A stretch of 44,679 nucleotides of DNA from Bdellovibrio sp. (GCA_025359945.1 JANYDD010000005.1:1-44679); one strand, 5' to 3'; shown: positions 7,991 to 16,545, numbered from the stretch's first letter. Translations and numbers: made by a program. Notes: generated by a model from the sequence alone, not told the origin.

Positions 7991-9845
7991 ATTTTTTCAG
8001 TTTCAGTTGAGATTTTTGATAATAGTCTTCACCAGCATAACTTTGATCTAAAATTTTCTTCCACTTTCCTTTGGCTGCGTCGACTTCGCCGACACTTTCC
8101 TCAAGAATTCCTTCTTGATAAAGATTTTGCATCAATTTCTTGTGATCTTTCTGTGCCATTTCTAGTTTAGTTTTTATTTTTTCATCCTGAGGCGCTATTT
8201 CAAGGCCACTTTTTAAGCTAACAATCGCGGTTTTTAAATCGCCCGATTTTAAAGCTTGATCTGCTTTTTTATCTAGGGAAGCAACTCTTTCAGACATTTT
8301 GCTTTGGATAGAACTGACTTGACGCTTGGCCTTTGATTTTAATCCTTCTGGGTCCGGAAGCGAAAGTTCTGAAACTTGCTTGAACTCTTTCAAAGCTAGT
8401 GCGAAATTTTCTTTTTCTAATTGGGAACTCGCTTTTTGAAATTGATTTTTTAGTTTTTGAACCTGCTCGCGGTAGTCTTTGTTTTTGGCCTCAAGCATGG
8501 ATTTCTGAATCCTGTTTCGTTCAAGCTCACCTTTCAGATTGCTGATATCTGGATGGTCGGGATTCAAAGCCATCACACTGGACAAGCACTGATCCAAATC
8601 GGCGAGCACCCAATTGGCACTCATATTTTTTCGGCACGATTGAACTTGCCGTTGAACTTTTTCCTCGATCTGAATACGATCTTTTTCTTTTCTTTCAAGA
8701 TCTTCCTTGTCGCGCAGGGTTTTCAAGGCAAGCTCGGACATTTCCTCGATTTGTTTAGACTCCTCGTAAAATGGCAAAACTTGATGAATCTTTATCATTT
8801 CCTGACGGGCCATTTCATACTTTCCCTGCATCAAAAGTTGCTGGCCGGTGATGTAAGTTTGTTGGACATATTCTTTTTGGTTAGCAGGAAGGGCTGCGAA
8901 GGATTTTTCTTTTTTTGTTTCTGTGTTCGCAGAATCGATACTTTTTTCAGGCTTTTCGGCGGGGATTAAAAAAAGGCCACCTAAAACTAAAATTCCCGCC
9001 ATTGCATAAACCGCTAGTTTAAAATTTTTGTTTTCTTTAAATTTTAAGACCAAGGGCGGGAATTGATTTTGCAGATGGGGCTCAAAATTTTCTACAGGAA
9101 TATCAGAACCTCGATCGGAAAAAGCAACGGGTTGAATGACTCCTGGATCAATCTGTTGAACTTTTTTTTCAAAATTGGGATCTCGAAGCTCAAACTGAAA
9201 CAAAAGATCGCTGACTGAAATGGAATCGTAGCTTTGCAAAGGAGTCCAATCTTCAGAGCTTAAAGGCCGTCCGTTCAAATGGGTTCCGTTGGACGATTGC
9301 AAATCGCGAATAAGATACTGGCCGTTTTGAAGTTTGATTTCAAAATGACGACGACTCATTTTTTGGTGATCTACAAAAATGGAACAAGGCGTGTCCCTGC
9401 CCGCGACCCAGGAATCGCCTTCTAACTTGTACAAGTTCCGGGCCAGCCCTCGGTGATCTAAAAATTTTAGATAGGCCTTCAAATTTTGTCCGCCAACCAT
9501 GGTTTTTTCGCCAGCATCCAAGTTATCGGTGGTCTGCGAATGGGCTGAATAGGTTGAATCCGTAAACTCGAATTCATAGGGTGGAACTCGAAATCGCGCC
9601 GAATCCCGCAGATTCATTTTATCGATGACTTGATCCTCTAAATATAAAAGTCCATAGCGAGATTCACTCTTGAGCTGCCACCCGCCGTCTTCAAATTTAA
9701 GTTCAAAATGCAGTCGCGAAATACCAGGTTCTTGATCTAAAACAATATCGTTTTCTGATCCTCGACCGACCTTATAGATTTTTTTTCTTGAGAGTTCTAA
9801 TTGCTGAACCTCTTGATTTCCTTTGATTACTTTTATCAGTGCCAT
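7980..9845 (-). CDS. double FHA-domain membrane protein with coiled-coil/TPR-like domain
   Basis: This 621-residue protein likely binds phosphothreonine peptides through two N-terminal FHA domains. Seen: the first FHA has VGRGSENDIVLD and ISRLHFEL (about residues 30-50), though its L-x-x-S-x-N-G block is degraded. The second is complete, with AGRDTPCSIFVD, MSRRHFEI and LQSSNGTHLNGR (about 155-205). One transmembrane helix (about 280-300, VLGGLFLIPAEK) follows, then some 300 residues of charged helical repeats suggesting TPR or coiled coil. Start: the ATG at 9845 overlaps the upstream stop as TGATG, which fits better than the longer frame. Because FHA domains are cytoplasmic, the C-terminal helical part is predicted periplasmic. 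Confidence 0.88.
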   Translation of the reverse strand: MALIKVIKGNQEVQQLELSRKKIYKVGRGSENDIVLDQEPGISRLHFELKFEDGGWQLKSESRYGLLYLEDQVIDKMNLRDSARFRVPPYEFEFTDSTYSAHSQTTDNLDAGEKTMVGGQNLKAYLKFLDHRGLARNLYKLEGDSWVAGRDTPCSIFVDHQKMSRRHFEIKLQNGQYLIRDLQSSNGTHLNGRPLSSEDWTPLQSYDSISVSDLLFQFELRDPNFEKKVQQIDPGVIQPVAFSDRGSDIPVENFEPHLQNQFPPLVLKFKENKNFKLAVYAMAGILVLGGLFLIPAEKPEKSIDSANTETKKEKSFAALPANQKEYVQQTYITGQQLLMQGKYEMARQEMIKIHQVLPFYEESKQIEEMSELALKTLRDKEDLERKEKDRIQIEEKVQRQVQSCRKNMSANWVLADLDQCLSSVMALNPDHPDISNLKGELERNRIQKSMLEAKNKDYREQVQKLKNQFQKASSQLEKENFALALKEFKQVSELSLPDPEGLKSKAKRQVSSIQSKMSERVASLDKKADQALKSGDLKTAIVSLKSGLEIAPQDEKIKTKLEMAQKDHKKLMQNLYQEGILEESVGEVDAAKGKWKKILDQSYAGEDYYQKSQLKLKKYGL

Positions 9846-10927
9846 CAGTACCGTCCCTGCACTTTCATAGAGCACTCGTCGAAATAAAGTTTGGCCTCTT
9901 TATATGTAGGATCGCTGGGATCTTTTAGCATCACGATCACTTTTGAAAAAGCGTCCGCGCAAAGTCTATAGTTATCCTTCGATTTGTAGAGCCGGCCCTG
10001 ATTCATATTGAATTTGACGATCTCATCAAACCGCTTTCTGGCCAGAACCAAGTATTTTTTAGAAAGATCGTGTTGCGGATAAAATGAAAGTGCCGCTTGA
10101 AAGGAAAGAATGGATCGACCATACTGCCCCTGCCGATAATCGCGAAATCCCTTCAAATAATGCTGCAGAGCCAGCTGCAACTGAGGCGTGTCAGCCCCTG
10201 ATTTTTGTTGGTCTTTTTGAATCGTTTGAATATTACTTTCGGCAGCAGCCATCTCTTTAAAAGCCGCTTCACTTTGCCGCAATGTCGATTTTTCCTTTTT
10301 AGTGTCGGGCATTAAAAACAAATAACCCACGACTAGCAAAACCGCGCCAACAATTGAATAAAAGCGAACCCGACTTTGACCAGCAGAAGCCGAAGGTAGG
10401 GGTCTATAACTTTGCTGTTGATTCTGAAAACTGGGTTGTTCCGGAAACGCCACATTAAGGGGCCTAGGTTTTGGATCGGTTTTAATCGCAACTGCATAAG
10501 AGACTGTGGAAGCAACAGTCGGCTGAGAATTCGACGGCCCAGCAGAATTCGCAGCGCTGATCCGAACTGTGGCCTGGTCCATTTCTGCTGTCGCCAAGCG
10601 AACAGAAATCAATTTGAAAATAAATTCTGTATCGCCCACCTGAAGTCTGGAATTATTTTCCAACGGGGCATTTTGAATTTTCAAGCCATTCACGTACAGG
10701 AAATTTTTTTGGCTAATGTTATGAATGGTGAGTAGACCGTCTTCTTGCTTAATCTCGAAATGAAATCGCGAAACCTTCGGATCATTTCGCAAACACAAAT
10801 CATTGTCGTCGCCCCGACCTGCCGTGATCACGGGTTTTTGAAATTGAAAAACTTCGCCCTGATGAGGGCCCTTCAGGATCTCAAGTTTGAAGTTTTTTAA
10901 AGAAGTTAATACCGGAGCAGCACTCAT
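9845..10927 (-). CDS. FHA-domain membrane protein with TPR-like region
   Basis: This 360-residue paralogue of its downstream neighbour has a single N-terminal FHA domain: AGRGDDNDLCLR and VSRFHFEI (about residues 32-58), then a divergent block ending in LYVNGLKI. A proline/serine-rich linker follows, one transmembrane helix (about 197-212, ending YLFLMPDTKKEKS) and a C-terminal helical repeat region (about 255-355) of TPR type. The membrane-exit sequence closely matches that of the next protein (LFLIPAEKPEKS), which points to duplication. The start ATG overlaps the upstream stop by four bases (ATGA). It probably recruits a phosphoprotein to the inner membrane; the partner is not known. Confidence 0.85.
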   Translation of the reverse strand: MSAAPVLTSLKNFKLEILKGPHQGEVFQFQKPVITAGRGDDNDLCLRNDPKVSRFHFEIKQEDGLLTIHNISQKNFLYVNGLKIQNAPLENNSRLQVGDTEFIFKLISVRLATAEMDQATVRISAANSAGPSNSQPTVASTVSYAVAIKTDPKPRPLNVAFPEQPSFQNQQQSYRPLPSASAGQSRVRFYSIVGAVLLVVGYLFLMPDTKKEKSTLRQSEAAFKEMAAAESNIQTIQKDQQKSGADTPQLQLALQHYLKGFRDYRQGQYGRSILSFQAALSFYPQHDLSKKYLVLARKRFDEIVKFNMNQGRLYKSKDNYRLCADAFSKVIVMLKDPSDPTYKEAKLYFDECSMKVQGRY

Positions 10928-12537
10928 GCGGCTTGTGCCTCTTCATCTTGCGAGAAAGTGATAATAAAATATTCAGCCTGTCCGTGAGGATTTCGTAGAG
11001 AATGGCAACTGACTTTTAAGTTATGGCCACCCACTTCAATCTGATCAAAGAAAATATTTTCCTGAGGCGATCTAGCTTGTTCCATCAATTCAGTAATATT
11101 TTTTTGAACGGCTTGATCCGGGAACTGTTGGACCGGTTGGTTCTCGATTTGTCCCGCTGAAACATTTAGTAAATCCTGAAAGGGTCGATTGCATTTAATC
11201 ATTCGGCCCTCGGCGGTTAGGATCAAGCAAGGATAGCCGATCATTTCTGACAGCAAACCCATCTCGACCTCGCGCGAAAAATTTCCTATGGGCTCGGCAC
11301 TTTTAACGCCTTGAGCGGCGCGCACCAAAAGACTATTTAAACCCGTCATCATTTGTTGGAATGCGGGAAATCGAATCGGAATTTCAATGTGGTCTTTGTT
11401 TTCTTTTAAAGCCTGATCCAGTTCCGAATTTAATTTTAACATTGGGTATTCAATAAGTCGGTTCAATACAAAAAAGATGACCAGACCTAAAATCACGCCC
11501 AGCGAAAGCATTTGGATGTAAAGGCTTAGCGCACGACCCTCGTCAAAAGCTAACGTGCCCGGATTATAAATTATCACCGCATACGCTTTAGCAATATTTT
11601 GTTGAATTTCAGCATCGTAAACTAAAATCGGCACTCCGGCGCCGATCAGCCCCGAAAATTCGTCGGTCACTTCTTTGGTTTGGCCTTTTAATTTTTTTAC
11701 AAAGCCGATTTCTTTGGGCTGCATTCCGGCGCGCTCGGGAGGCGAGATAATTTTGCCTTCTCGCGAGACAATATAAACGTCGTCGATACCCTCTTCGCGC
11801 AAGACCATCTGGGTGTCGAAGGATGCGATTTCATTCGATCGAATTATTTTTTCGTTAGCCAATGCCAGCGATCGGGCCACGGTCAACGCTCGCCTGCGAC
11901 TTTCGTTCGAAATACTTTCAGAAGTAATTTGCTTCATCGGGATGACCGACAAAAAGGTCATCATTAAAATAAAAATCCCGATAAATCCCATCACGATCAT
12001 TTTAAATTCGAAAGTCAGTGTTAGCTTGTAAACGCCTGGCATCACCACTTGGTCAAAATAAAGTTGAAGTTTCTCTAAAGACGTTTCCAGCGAAAAAGAT
12101 TTAGGTACTGGCATCGACGAAGACAATCCAGTCCCACCAGAAGACAAAGGCGCAGACAATGGCACAGACATAGGCACTGGCACGCCGATTTGACGCGGCC
12201 GTTGAGCGGCGTCTCGTGCAGAACTCAAAAGTCCCTGCAGCAGACTTTCCTGCACTTGAATCAAATCGCAAATGACTTGATAGACGCTAAACTTATCACC
12301 AAATTTAAGCAGGCCGCCTTGGATTCGAATTCCGTTCAGGAAAGTACCATTGGATGAATTCAAGTCCGCAAGCAAAACCTTGTCGGAAAGAACATTGATT
12401 TCAAGATGCTCCTTAGAAATTCCATTGTCTGGCAATTGAATGTCACACTGGGTGCTGCGACCCAATTTATTTTTGCCGTTTTTTAATGGATATATTTGGC
12501 CGGCCTGTTGACCGGTCAAAATTCTAATGGCCCACAT
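10924..12537 (-). CDS. FHA-domain transmembrane sensor with PAS-like domain
   Basis: This protein of about 537 residues has an N-terminal FHA domain (LGRSTQCDIQLP, ISKEHLEI, LNSSNGTFLNG, all key residues kept), a long Pro/Ser linker and a transmembrane helix (about 178-200). A periplasmic sensor-like region (about 205-335) follows, with VYIVSREGKIISPP typical of a Cache/PAS-type pocket. Then come a second helix (about 338-360), a HAMP-like segment, and a C-terminal PAS-like domain (LILTAEGRMIKCNRPFQDLL). No kinase, cyclase or methyl-acceptor output follows, which is unusual. Start: the ATG at 12537 (MWAIRILTG) puts the FHA strand at the N-terminus; an ATG five codons earlier is possible. The gene overlaps the DUF192 gene. 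Confidence 0.85.
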   Translation of the reverse strand: MWAIRILTGQQAGQIYPLKNGKNKLGRSTQCDIQLPDNGISKEHLEINVLSDKVLLADLNSSNGTFLNGIRIQGGLLKFGDKFSVYQVICDLIQVQESLLQGLLSSARDAAQRPRQIGVPVPMSVPLSAPLSSGGTGLSSSMPVPKSFSLETSLEKLQLYFDQVVMPGVYKLTLTFEFKMIVMGFIGIFILMMTFLSVIPMKQITSESISNESRRRALTVARSLALANEKIIRSNEIASFDTQMVLREEGIDDVYIVSREGKIISPPERAGMQPKEIGFVKKLKGQTKEVTDEFSGLIGAGVPILVYDAEIQQNIAKAYAVIIYNPGTLAFDEGRALSLYIQMLSLGVILGLVIFFVLNRLIEYPMLKLNSELDQALKENKDHIEIPIRFPAFQQMMTGLNSLLVRAAQGVKSAEPIGNFSREVEMGLLSEMIGYPCLILTAEGRMIKCNRPFQDLLNVSAGQIENQPVQQFPDQAVQKNITELMEQARSPQENIFFDQIEVGGHNLKVSCHSLRNPHGQAEYFIITFSQDEEAQAA

Positions 12538-12868
12538 GCAACTGATCTCCAATTTTAATTTGCAACTTTTGAACTGTGCCCGCCGCGAGCTCGATCACTG
12601 AGTCTGCCTTTCTCTGCGGCCACACCATGCGAAAAGGTTCGACGTCACTTTTTATAGAAGTCACCTTCATGGATTTATCGACGAAGACGCAATCAATCGG
12701 GTACTTCATAAAAAAAGTGTGAATGCTATTGCATCTCAGAATCCATAACCCCGCATTGGCAGACAATGAGGAACTGCCCAACAGACCTTGCATCCTGGAT
12801 AACAAGCTTGAAGCTTTGCAAAGTTCTTCAATCAATAAAAGATTTTCCCCACCTTTAAAAAGTTTCAT
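12524..12868 (-). CDS. DUF192 family protein
   Basis: This 114-residue protein belongs to the DUF192 family (PF02643). Seen: RMQGLLGSSSLSANAGLWI followed by CNSIHTFFMKYPIDCVFVDK, the family's hallmark G-L-L-G and S-I-H-T-x-x-M-x-x-P-I-D-x-x-F signatures, and a C-terminal VIELAAGTV. Many family members are exported; this copy has no signal peptide and is probably cytoplasmic. Its start touches the end of the TadC-like gene and its end overlaps the FHA sensor gene, so it is co-translated with secretion/FHA genes. DUF192 genes near type II/Tad secretion genes are known, but the function is not established. Confidence 0.88.
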   Translation of the reverse strand: MKLFKGGENLLLIEELCKASSLLSRMQGLLGSSSLSANAGLWILRCNSIHTFFMKYPIDCVFVDKSMKVTSIKSDVEPFRMVWPQRKADSVIELAAGTVQKLQIKIGDQLHVGH

Positions 12869-13770
12869 TATTTGCCACCGGTCATAAATTGGATGGCCAC
12901 CGGTCCAAAGACCACGATGAAAACAGCGGGCAAAATAAATAAAATCATTGGCACCAACATCAATTGCGAAGCCCTTGCACCAGCTTTCTCGGCATTGACA
13001 AAACGCTGTTGGCGGATTTGCACGGATTGATCTTTTAGTACTTGCGAAATGCTAGCTCCGGTGGCATCGGCATCAATCAGAACAGCCACAAAACTTGTGA
13101 TCTCGCCCGTGTCTAGTCGGCGGCTCAGACCTCGAAGAGCGTCGGCGCGAGAAGCTCCTAGTTTAATATCTTTCAACACAATGTTCAGTTCGTCGGCTAA
13201 AACACGACCGTCGGCTTTTTCGGCAATTCGCTGAATCGCAGAAATAAAATCCAAACCGGCCTCGGTCGATAACGCCAGAAGATCAGCAAAAAAGGGAAGA
13301 TCCGAACGCACCGATAACTCGCGAGATTTTTTTTCGCCTCGTGCATACAAAAATGGAAAGTAAGCGCCGCCAGGAAAAATAGCTAGCACCAGAAAAATGG
13401 GCAAGCCCATTTCAAGTGTAAAATTCAGCAGCACCACCAGAGCCGGAAACACTAAGCCCCAAAAAATTTGCAGGCCAATAAATTCGTCCACATTAAGTTC
13501 CTGGGAAAGGCCAGAGGTCATGATCAGTTTTTCAATGTTCTTTCGATACGACGCACTTTTGACTTTTTGCGAATGTTGAAGTGTCAGCTGGTACACCAAT
13601 GGCCTAGAAAAATTAATCAAAAATGATTTGGACTTCACTGGCTGAGATCCGCTGGCCCACGACAGAACCTCTTGGTCAGCACTTTGATTAAGTAAGACCG
13701 TGACAAAAGAATATACGGCGAAAGCGGCCAGCAGCAGTCCGCCGATCAAAATAAATTCTGCGCTTCCCAA
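12868..13770 (-). CDS. tadC: TadC-like type II secretion system F-domain protein
   Basis: This 300-residue inner-membrane protein of the T2SSF family forms the platform of Tad/Flp-pilus type assembly machines. Seen: an N-terminal transmembrane helix (about residues 4-25), a pair of helices around 100-135, the cytoplasmic F domain (DLPFFADLLALSTEAGLDFISAIQR, typical of TadB/TadC), a second conserved block RALRGLSRRLDTGEITSFVAVL-like, and a C-terminal helix. Start choice: the frame is open up to 13887, but AAAGGAG lies five bases before a TTG at 13770. This gives the normal TadC length and removes an apparent overlap with maf. TadB and TadA are not adjacent; the gene is first in the FHA operon. 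Confidence 0.88.
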   Translation of the reverse strand: MGSAEFILIGGLLLAAFAVYSFVTVLLNQSADQEVLSWASGSQPVKSKSFLINFSRPLVYQLTLQHSQKVKSASYRKNIEKLIMTSGLSQELNVDEFIGLQIFWGLVFPALVVLLNFTLEMGLPIFLVLAIFPGGAYFPFLYARGEKKSRELSVRSDLPFFADLLALSTEAGLDFISAIQRIAEKADGRVLADELNIVLKDIKLGASRADALRGLSRRLDTGEITSFVAVLIDADATGASISQVLKDQSVQIRQQRFVNAEKAGARASQLMLVPMILFILPAVFIVVFGPVAIQFMTGGK

Positions 13771-13775
13771 CTTCG

Positions 13776-13782
13776 CTCCTTT
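13776..13782 (-). promoter_or_regulatory. strong ribosome-binding site deciding a TTG start
   Basis: On the minus strand AAAGGAG is followed by five bases and TTG (13770-13768). It is the best ribosome site in the region and fixes the start of the TadC-like gene within the longer open frame. Confidence 0.8.
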
Positions 13783-13798
13783 GTGATGAATTGTCCGT

Positions 13799-14404
13799 GT
13801 GGAAAAATGGATCCTGGCTTCATCATCACCGCGCCGAAAAAAAATTTTGCAAGATGCAGGAATTTTGTTTTCGGTTCTTCCAATCAATGTATCGGAAAAG
13901 ATTGATGAAAATTTAAATTTGGATGATGCTTTAATGGCATTAACTAGACAAAAGGCCGAAGCTTGTCTTCAGTCCAGTGCCCAGCTAAAAAAAGAAACCC
14001 ATTTTATTCTTGCGGCAGACACGGTCGTGGTTTTGCAAAAAGCAAATCTCCGATTCGAAATTTTGGGGAAACCCGTCGACCAGGATGACGCTTTTAGAAC
14101 CCTCGAGAAATTGTCGAACCGAAAACACTTGGTAAAAACAGCCGTCGGAGTGCTTGAATCTCAAAATCTGCAGTTTCATAGTTTTGTAAGCACGACCGAA
14201 GTCTGGTTTCATCGGTTGAGCGAAAGTCAGATCAAAAATTATCTTTTTCTAGACAAACCCTTTGATAAAGCTGGTAGCTACGGAATTCAGGACCAAAATC
14301 ATTCGTTCGTCGCCGCCCTTTGCGGAAGCGTATCCAACGTGATCGGATTGCCTTTGCCGCAAACGTTGGCCCTTATCAAAAAAACAGAAAGCTTAAACAC
14401 ATGA
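13799..14404 (+). CDS. maf: Maf family nucleotide pyrophosphatase
   Basis: This 201-residue cytoplasmic protein of the Maf/YhdE family hydrolyses modified or canonical nucleoside triphosphates to monophosphates and is linked to septum control. Seen: the N-terminal ILASSSPRRKKIL, AADTVV (about residue 73) with the catalytic Asp, and DKAGSYGIQ (about 155-163), all standard Maf motifs. The loop between AADTVV and GKP is slightly longer than usual. Start is GTG at 13799, which puts the conserved LASxSPRR directly at the N-terminus; the ribosome site is weak. It overlaps yggS by four bases (ATGA) and heads the maf-yggS-proC-divIVA group. Confidence 0.93.
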   Translation: MEKWILASSSPRRKKILQDAGILFSVLPINVSEKIDENLNLDDALMALTRQKAEACLQSSAQLKKETHFILAADTVVVLQKANLRFEILGKPVDQDDAFRTLEKLSNRKHLVKTAVGVLESQNLQFHSFVSTTEVWFHRLSESQIKNYLFLDKPFDKAGSYGIQDQNHSFVAALCGSVSNVIGLPLPQTLALIKKTESLNT

Positions 14405-15051
14405 TTATTTCTTCGAAAGCTCAAGAAATATTAAAAGCTATTCCTTCTTTGGTCACAGTGGTTGCGGTCAGCAAACTTCAGCCCATAGAAAAAATAAAGG
14501 CCCTGTACGATTTGGGGCATCGCGATTTTGGCGAAAATTACGTGCAGGAGTTTATTCAGAAAAAAGATTTGCTGCCAAAAGATATTCGCTGGCATTTTAT
14601 TGGTAGTCTTCAATCAAAAAAGCTGAAGTTTTTAGTTGGCGCTGTCCAATTAATTCACTCAGTAGATTCGCTTGATCACGCGGTAAAAATAAATGGCCTG
14701 GCTGAAAGCTTGGGCCTCCAACAAAAAATCTTAGTTCAGATTAACCTGTCTAACGAAACCACCAAGTCGGGAATTTTTGAATCCGATCTTGAAGCGTTCT
14801 TGATGGCTTTAAAACCTTTAGCTTCCATTTTGGTTGGGGGCTTTATGACGATGCCCCCATTGGATCAAGAACCCGAAAAAGTGCGCCCTTATTTTTCTTG
14901 GCTTTCTGCGCTTTTAAATAATTATAAAAAGACACACCCAGCTTTAAGTATTTTGTCGATGGGCACAAGCCATGATTATCAAGTGGCTCTTGAACAAGGT
15001 AGCAATTGCATTCGGATCGGAACTTTACTTTTTGGAGAAAGAGAAAAATGA
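14401..15051 (+). CDS. yggS: YggS family pyridoxal-phosphate homeostasis protein
   Basis: This 216-residue PLP-binding protein of the YggS/PROSC family controls the free pyridoxal phosphate and amino-acid balance. Seen: VAVSKLQP with the PLP-binding Lys (about residue 24), FGENYVQE, WHFIGSLQSKK, MTMPPL, and SMGTSHDYQVALEQGSNCIRIG followed by FGER. The frame is open further upstream, but the ATG at 14401 overlapping the maf stop (ATGA) gives the usual N-terminus. It ends in another ATGA overlap with proC, so the three genes are translationally coupled. Two small changes from the consensus are seen: Q-S-K-K for Q-x-N-K, and S-M-G-T-S for S-M-G-M-S. Confidence 0.93.
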   Translation: MIISSKAQEILKAIPSLVTVVAVSKLQPIEKIKALYDLGHRDFGENYVQEFIQKKDLLPKDIRWHFIGSLQSKKLKFLVGAVQLIHSVDSLDHAVKINGLAESLGLQQKILVQINLSNETTKSGIFESDLEAFLMALKPLASILVGGFMTMPPLDQEPEKVRPYFSWLSALLNNYKKTHPALSILSMGTSHDYQVALEQGSNCIRIGTLLFGEREK

Positions 15052-15866
15052 AAAATCATTTAAAAATTGGATTTATCGGTTTAGGAAATATGGCGCAAAA
15101 TATTATTCAAGGATTGTTAGAGCAAAACGTGGCTACTCCTCAGCAGGTTTTTGGTTCTAATCGCAGCCCGGGAAAACTTCAGAAAGTGGTCGACCACTGG
15201 AAGATTCAAGGGTTAAAGACCAATGAAGAAGTGATCGACGCGGCTGATGTCATTATTCTTGCAACCAAACCTCAAGACTTTGCTTCGGCGATAGATCCAG
15301 TGATTTCTTCGTTTTTGCCTCATCACATTGTCCTTAGTTTGGCTGCTGGGATCACTTTGCAGGCGCTTCAAAAAAAAATCCCACAAGCCCGAGTCGTGCG
15401 AGTAATTCCAAACATTCCGACTCAAATAAAAAATGGTGTGATTGGATATTTTTCTTCCGAGAATGAAAACTCGATTGATTTGGTGGTCGAGGATTTGTTT
15501 CAGCCTTTAGGCTCTGTTTTCAAGATGGAAAACGAAGAGCAGTTGGAAGCCTTAATGATTTCCACTTCTAGCGGGGTAGGCTTTGTCTACGAGCTGATGA
15601 TGTACTTCGCCGATTGGATCGAGGAACGTGGCTTTGACACGCCCACCGCCAGAAAGATGGTTGTCGATACTTTTTTAGGTGCTAGTCAGTTGGCATCTCA
15701 GCATCCCGAAACTTCGCTTGAAGAATTGCAAAATAAAGTGGCCTCGCGAAAAGGAGTCACAGCAGCTGGACTTGAGTCCATGCGCGAGTCCGAAATCGAG
15801 CGTCTTTTGAGAATAAGTTTCGGAAAGTCAGTGCTTCGCAACCAAGAGCTTGCGAAACTGAGTTAG
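15048..15866 (+). CDS. proC: pyrroline-5-carboxylate reductase family protein (ProC-like)
   Basis: This 272-residue protein of the P5C reductase family has enzymes that make proline from pyrroline-5-carboxylate with NAD(P)H. Seen: a Rossmann motif IGFIGLGNMAQNI at the N-terminus, ILATKPQDF, SLAAGITLQAL, VRVIPNIPTQIKNGV and a C-terminal block KGVTAAGLESM. Two consensus motifs deviate: P-N-T-P is P-N-I-P and S-P-G-G-T-T is S-R-K-G-V-T, so activity on P5C should not be taken for granted. Start: ATG at 15048, four-base overlap with yggS, with GGAG upstream. The place between yggS and divIVA mirrors the division-associated clusters of other bacteria. Confidence 0.85.
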   Translation: MKNHLKIGFIGLGNMAQNIIQGLLEQNVATPQQVFGSNRSPGKLQKVVDHWKIQGLKTNEEVIDAADVIILATKPQDFASAIDPVISSFLPHHIVLSLAAGITLQALQKKIPQARVVRVIPNIPTQIKNGVIGYFSSENENSIDLVVEDLFQPLGSVFKMENEEQLEALMISTSSGVGFVYELMMYFADWIEERGFDTPTARKMVVDTFLGASQLASQHPETSLEELQNKVASRKGVTAAGLESMRESEIERLLRISFGKSVLRNQELAKLS

Positions 15867-15920
15867 CGTCCTTATTCTAAAAGTGGATGTCTTAAATCTT
15901 TAGCTTCATGGAGGAAGCCA

Positions 15921-16475
15921 ATGAAACTGACCCCGATCGATATTTCTCAAAAAACATTCGGCAAAAAAATGTTTGGTTTGGATGAATCAGAAGTTTTTGA
16001 TTTTCTTCAAACCATTTCCCAACAACTGGAAAGCATGATTCACGAGCGAAATACTTTTCGCGAAGCTTTGCGCGAAAAAGAATTGCGTCTACATGATTAC
16101 AAAGAAAAAGATCATATGCTCCAGACCACAATTCAAACCGCAAGCCAGATGTCCGAAAGATTAAGACAGGACTCGGAACGCGAAGCCCGATTGATTGTTG
16201 CGGATGCTCAACAAAAAGCCGAGATGCTGGGCCGAGACGCGCGTGATTCGTTAAAAAAACTGTATCAAGAAATGGCCGAATTGAAAAAAGCCAGAATGCA
16301 ATTTGAAGTTAATTTAAAAGCTTTGGCCGAAGCCCATATCGCCATGATCGACCAGGGTGAAAAGCTGATGCCATCAATTAAACTTCCCGAAGCTGTTTTC
16401 GTCGACACCAAGCGACCCGCCAACTCCGAAAGAACGCTCGAGAAATCAACGGGCATTTCACCGCTGAGCACCTGA
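15921..16475 (+). CDS. divIVA: DivIVA domain protein
   Basis: This 184-residue coiled-coil protein is of DivIVA type and would mark curved membrane at poles or septa and recruit partners. Seen: the N-terminal LTPIDISQKTFGKKMFGLDESEVFDFL block matching the DivIVA membrane-binding motif (Leu in place of the common Tyr in G-Y-D), then a long charged helix (about residues 30-145) and a variable tail. GGAGG lies six bases before the ATG. It is 54 bases downstream of proC. DivIVA is rare in Gram-negative bacteria but known in Bdellovibrio, where it affects progeny shape, which supports the taxonomic call. Confidence 0.92.
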   Translation: MKLTPIDISQKTFGKKMFGLDESEVFDFLQTISQQLESMIHERNTFREALREKELRLHDYKEKDHMLQTTIQTASQMSERLRQDSEREARLIVADAQQKAEMLGRDARDSLKKLYQEMAELKKARMQFEVNLKALAEAHIAMIDQGEKLMPSIKLPEAVFVDTKRPANSERTLEKSTGISPLST

Positions 16476-16545
16476 TGAGCAGCTAATGGGAAAACGCGGC
16501 TTGCGATATCTGCTTTTTTGATTTTGCCTTTAGCGAAATATTTTT

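Noticed and set aside
8457-8969. 170-codon open frame on the plus strand inside the double FHA gene
   Set aside because: It is antisense to the helical, Lys/Glu/Gln-rich part of a well-supported gene; such sequence often opens the opposite frame. Its protein shows only Phe/Leu-rich antisense composition and no domain.
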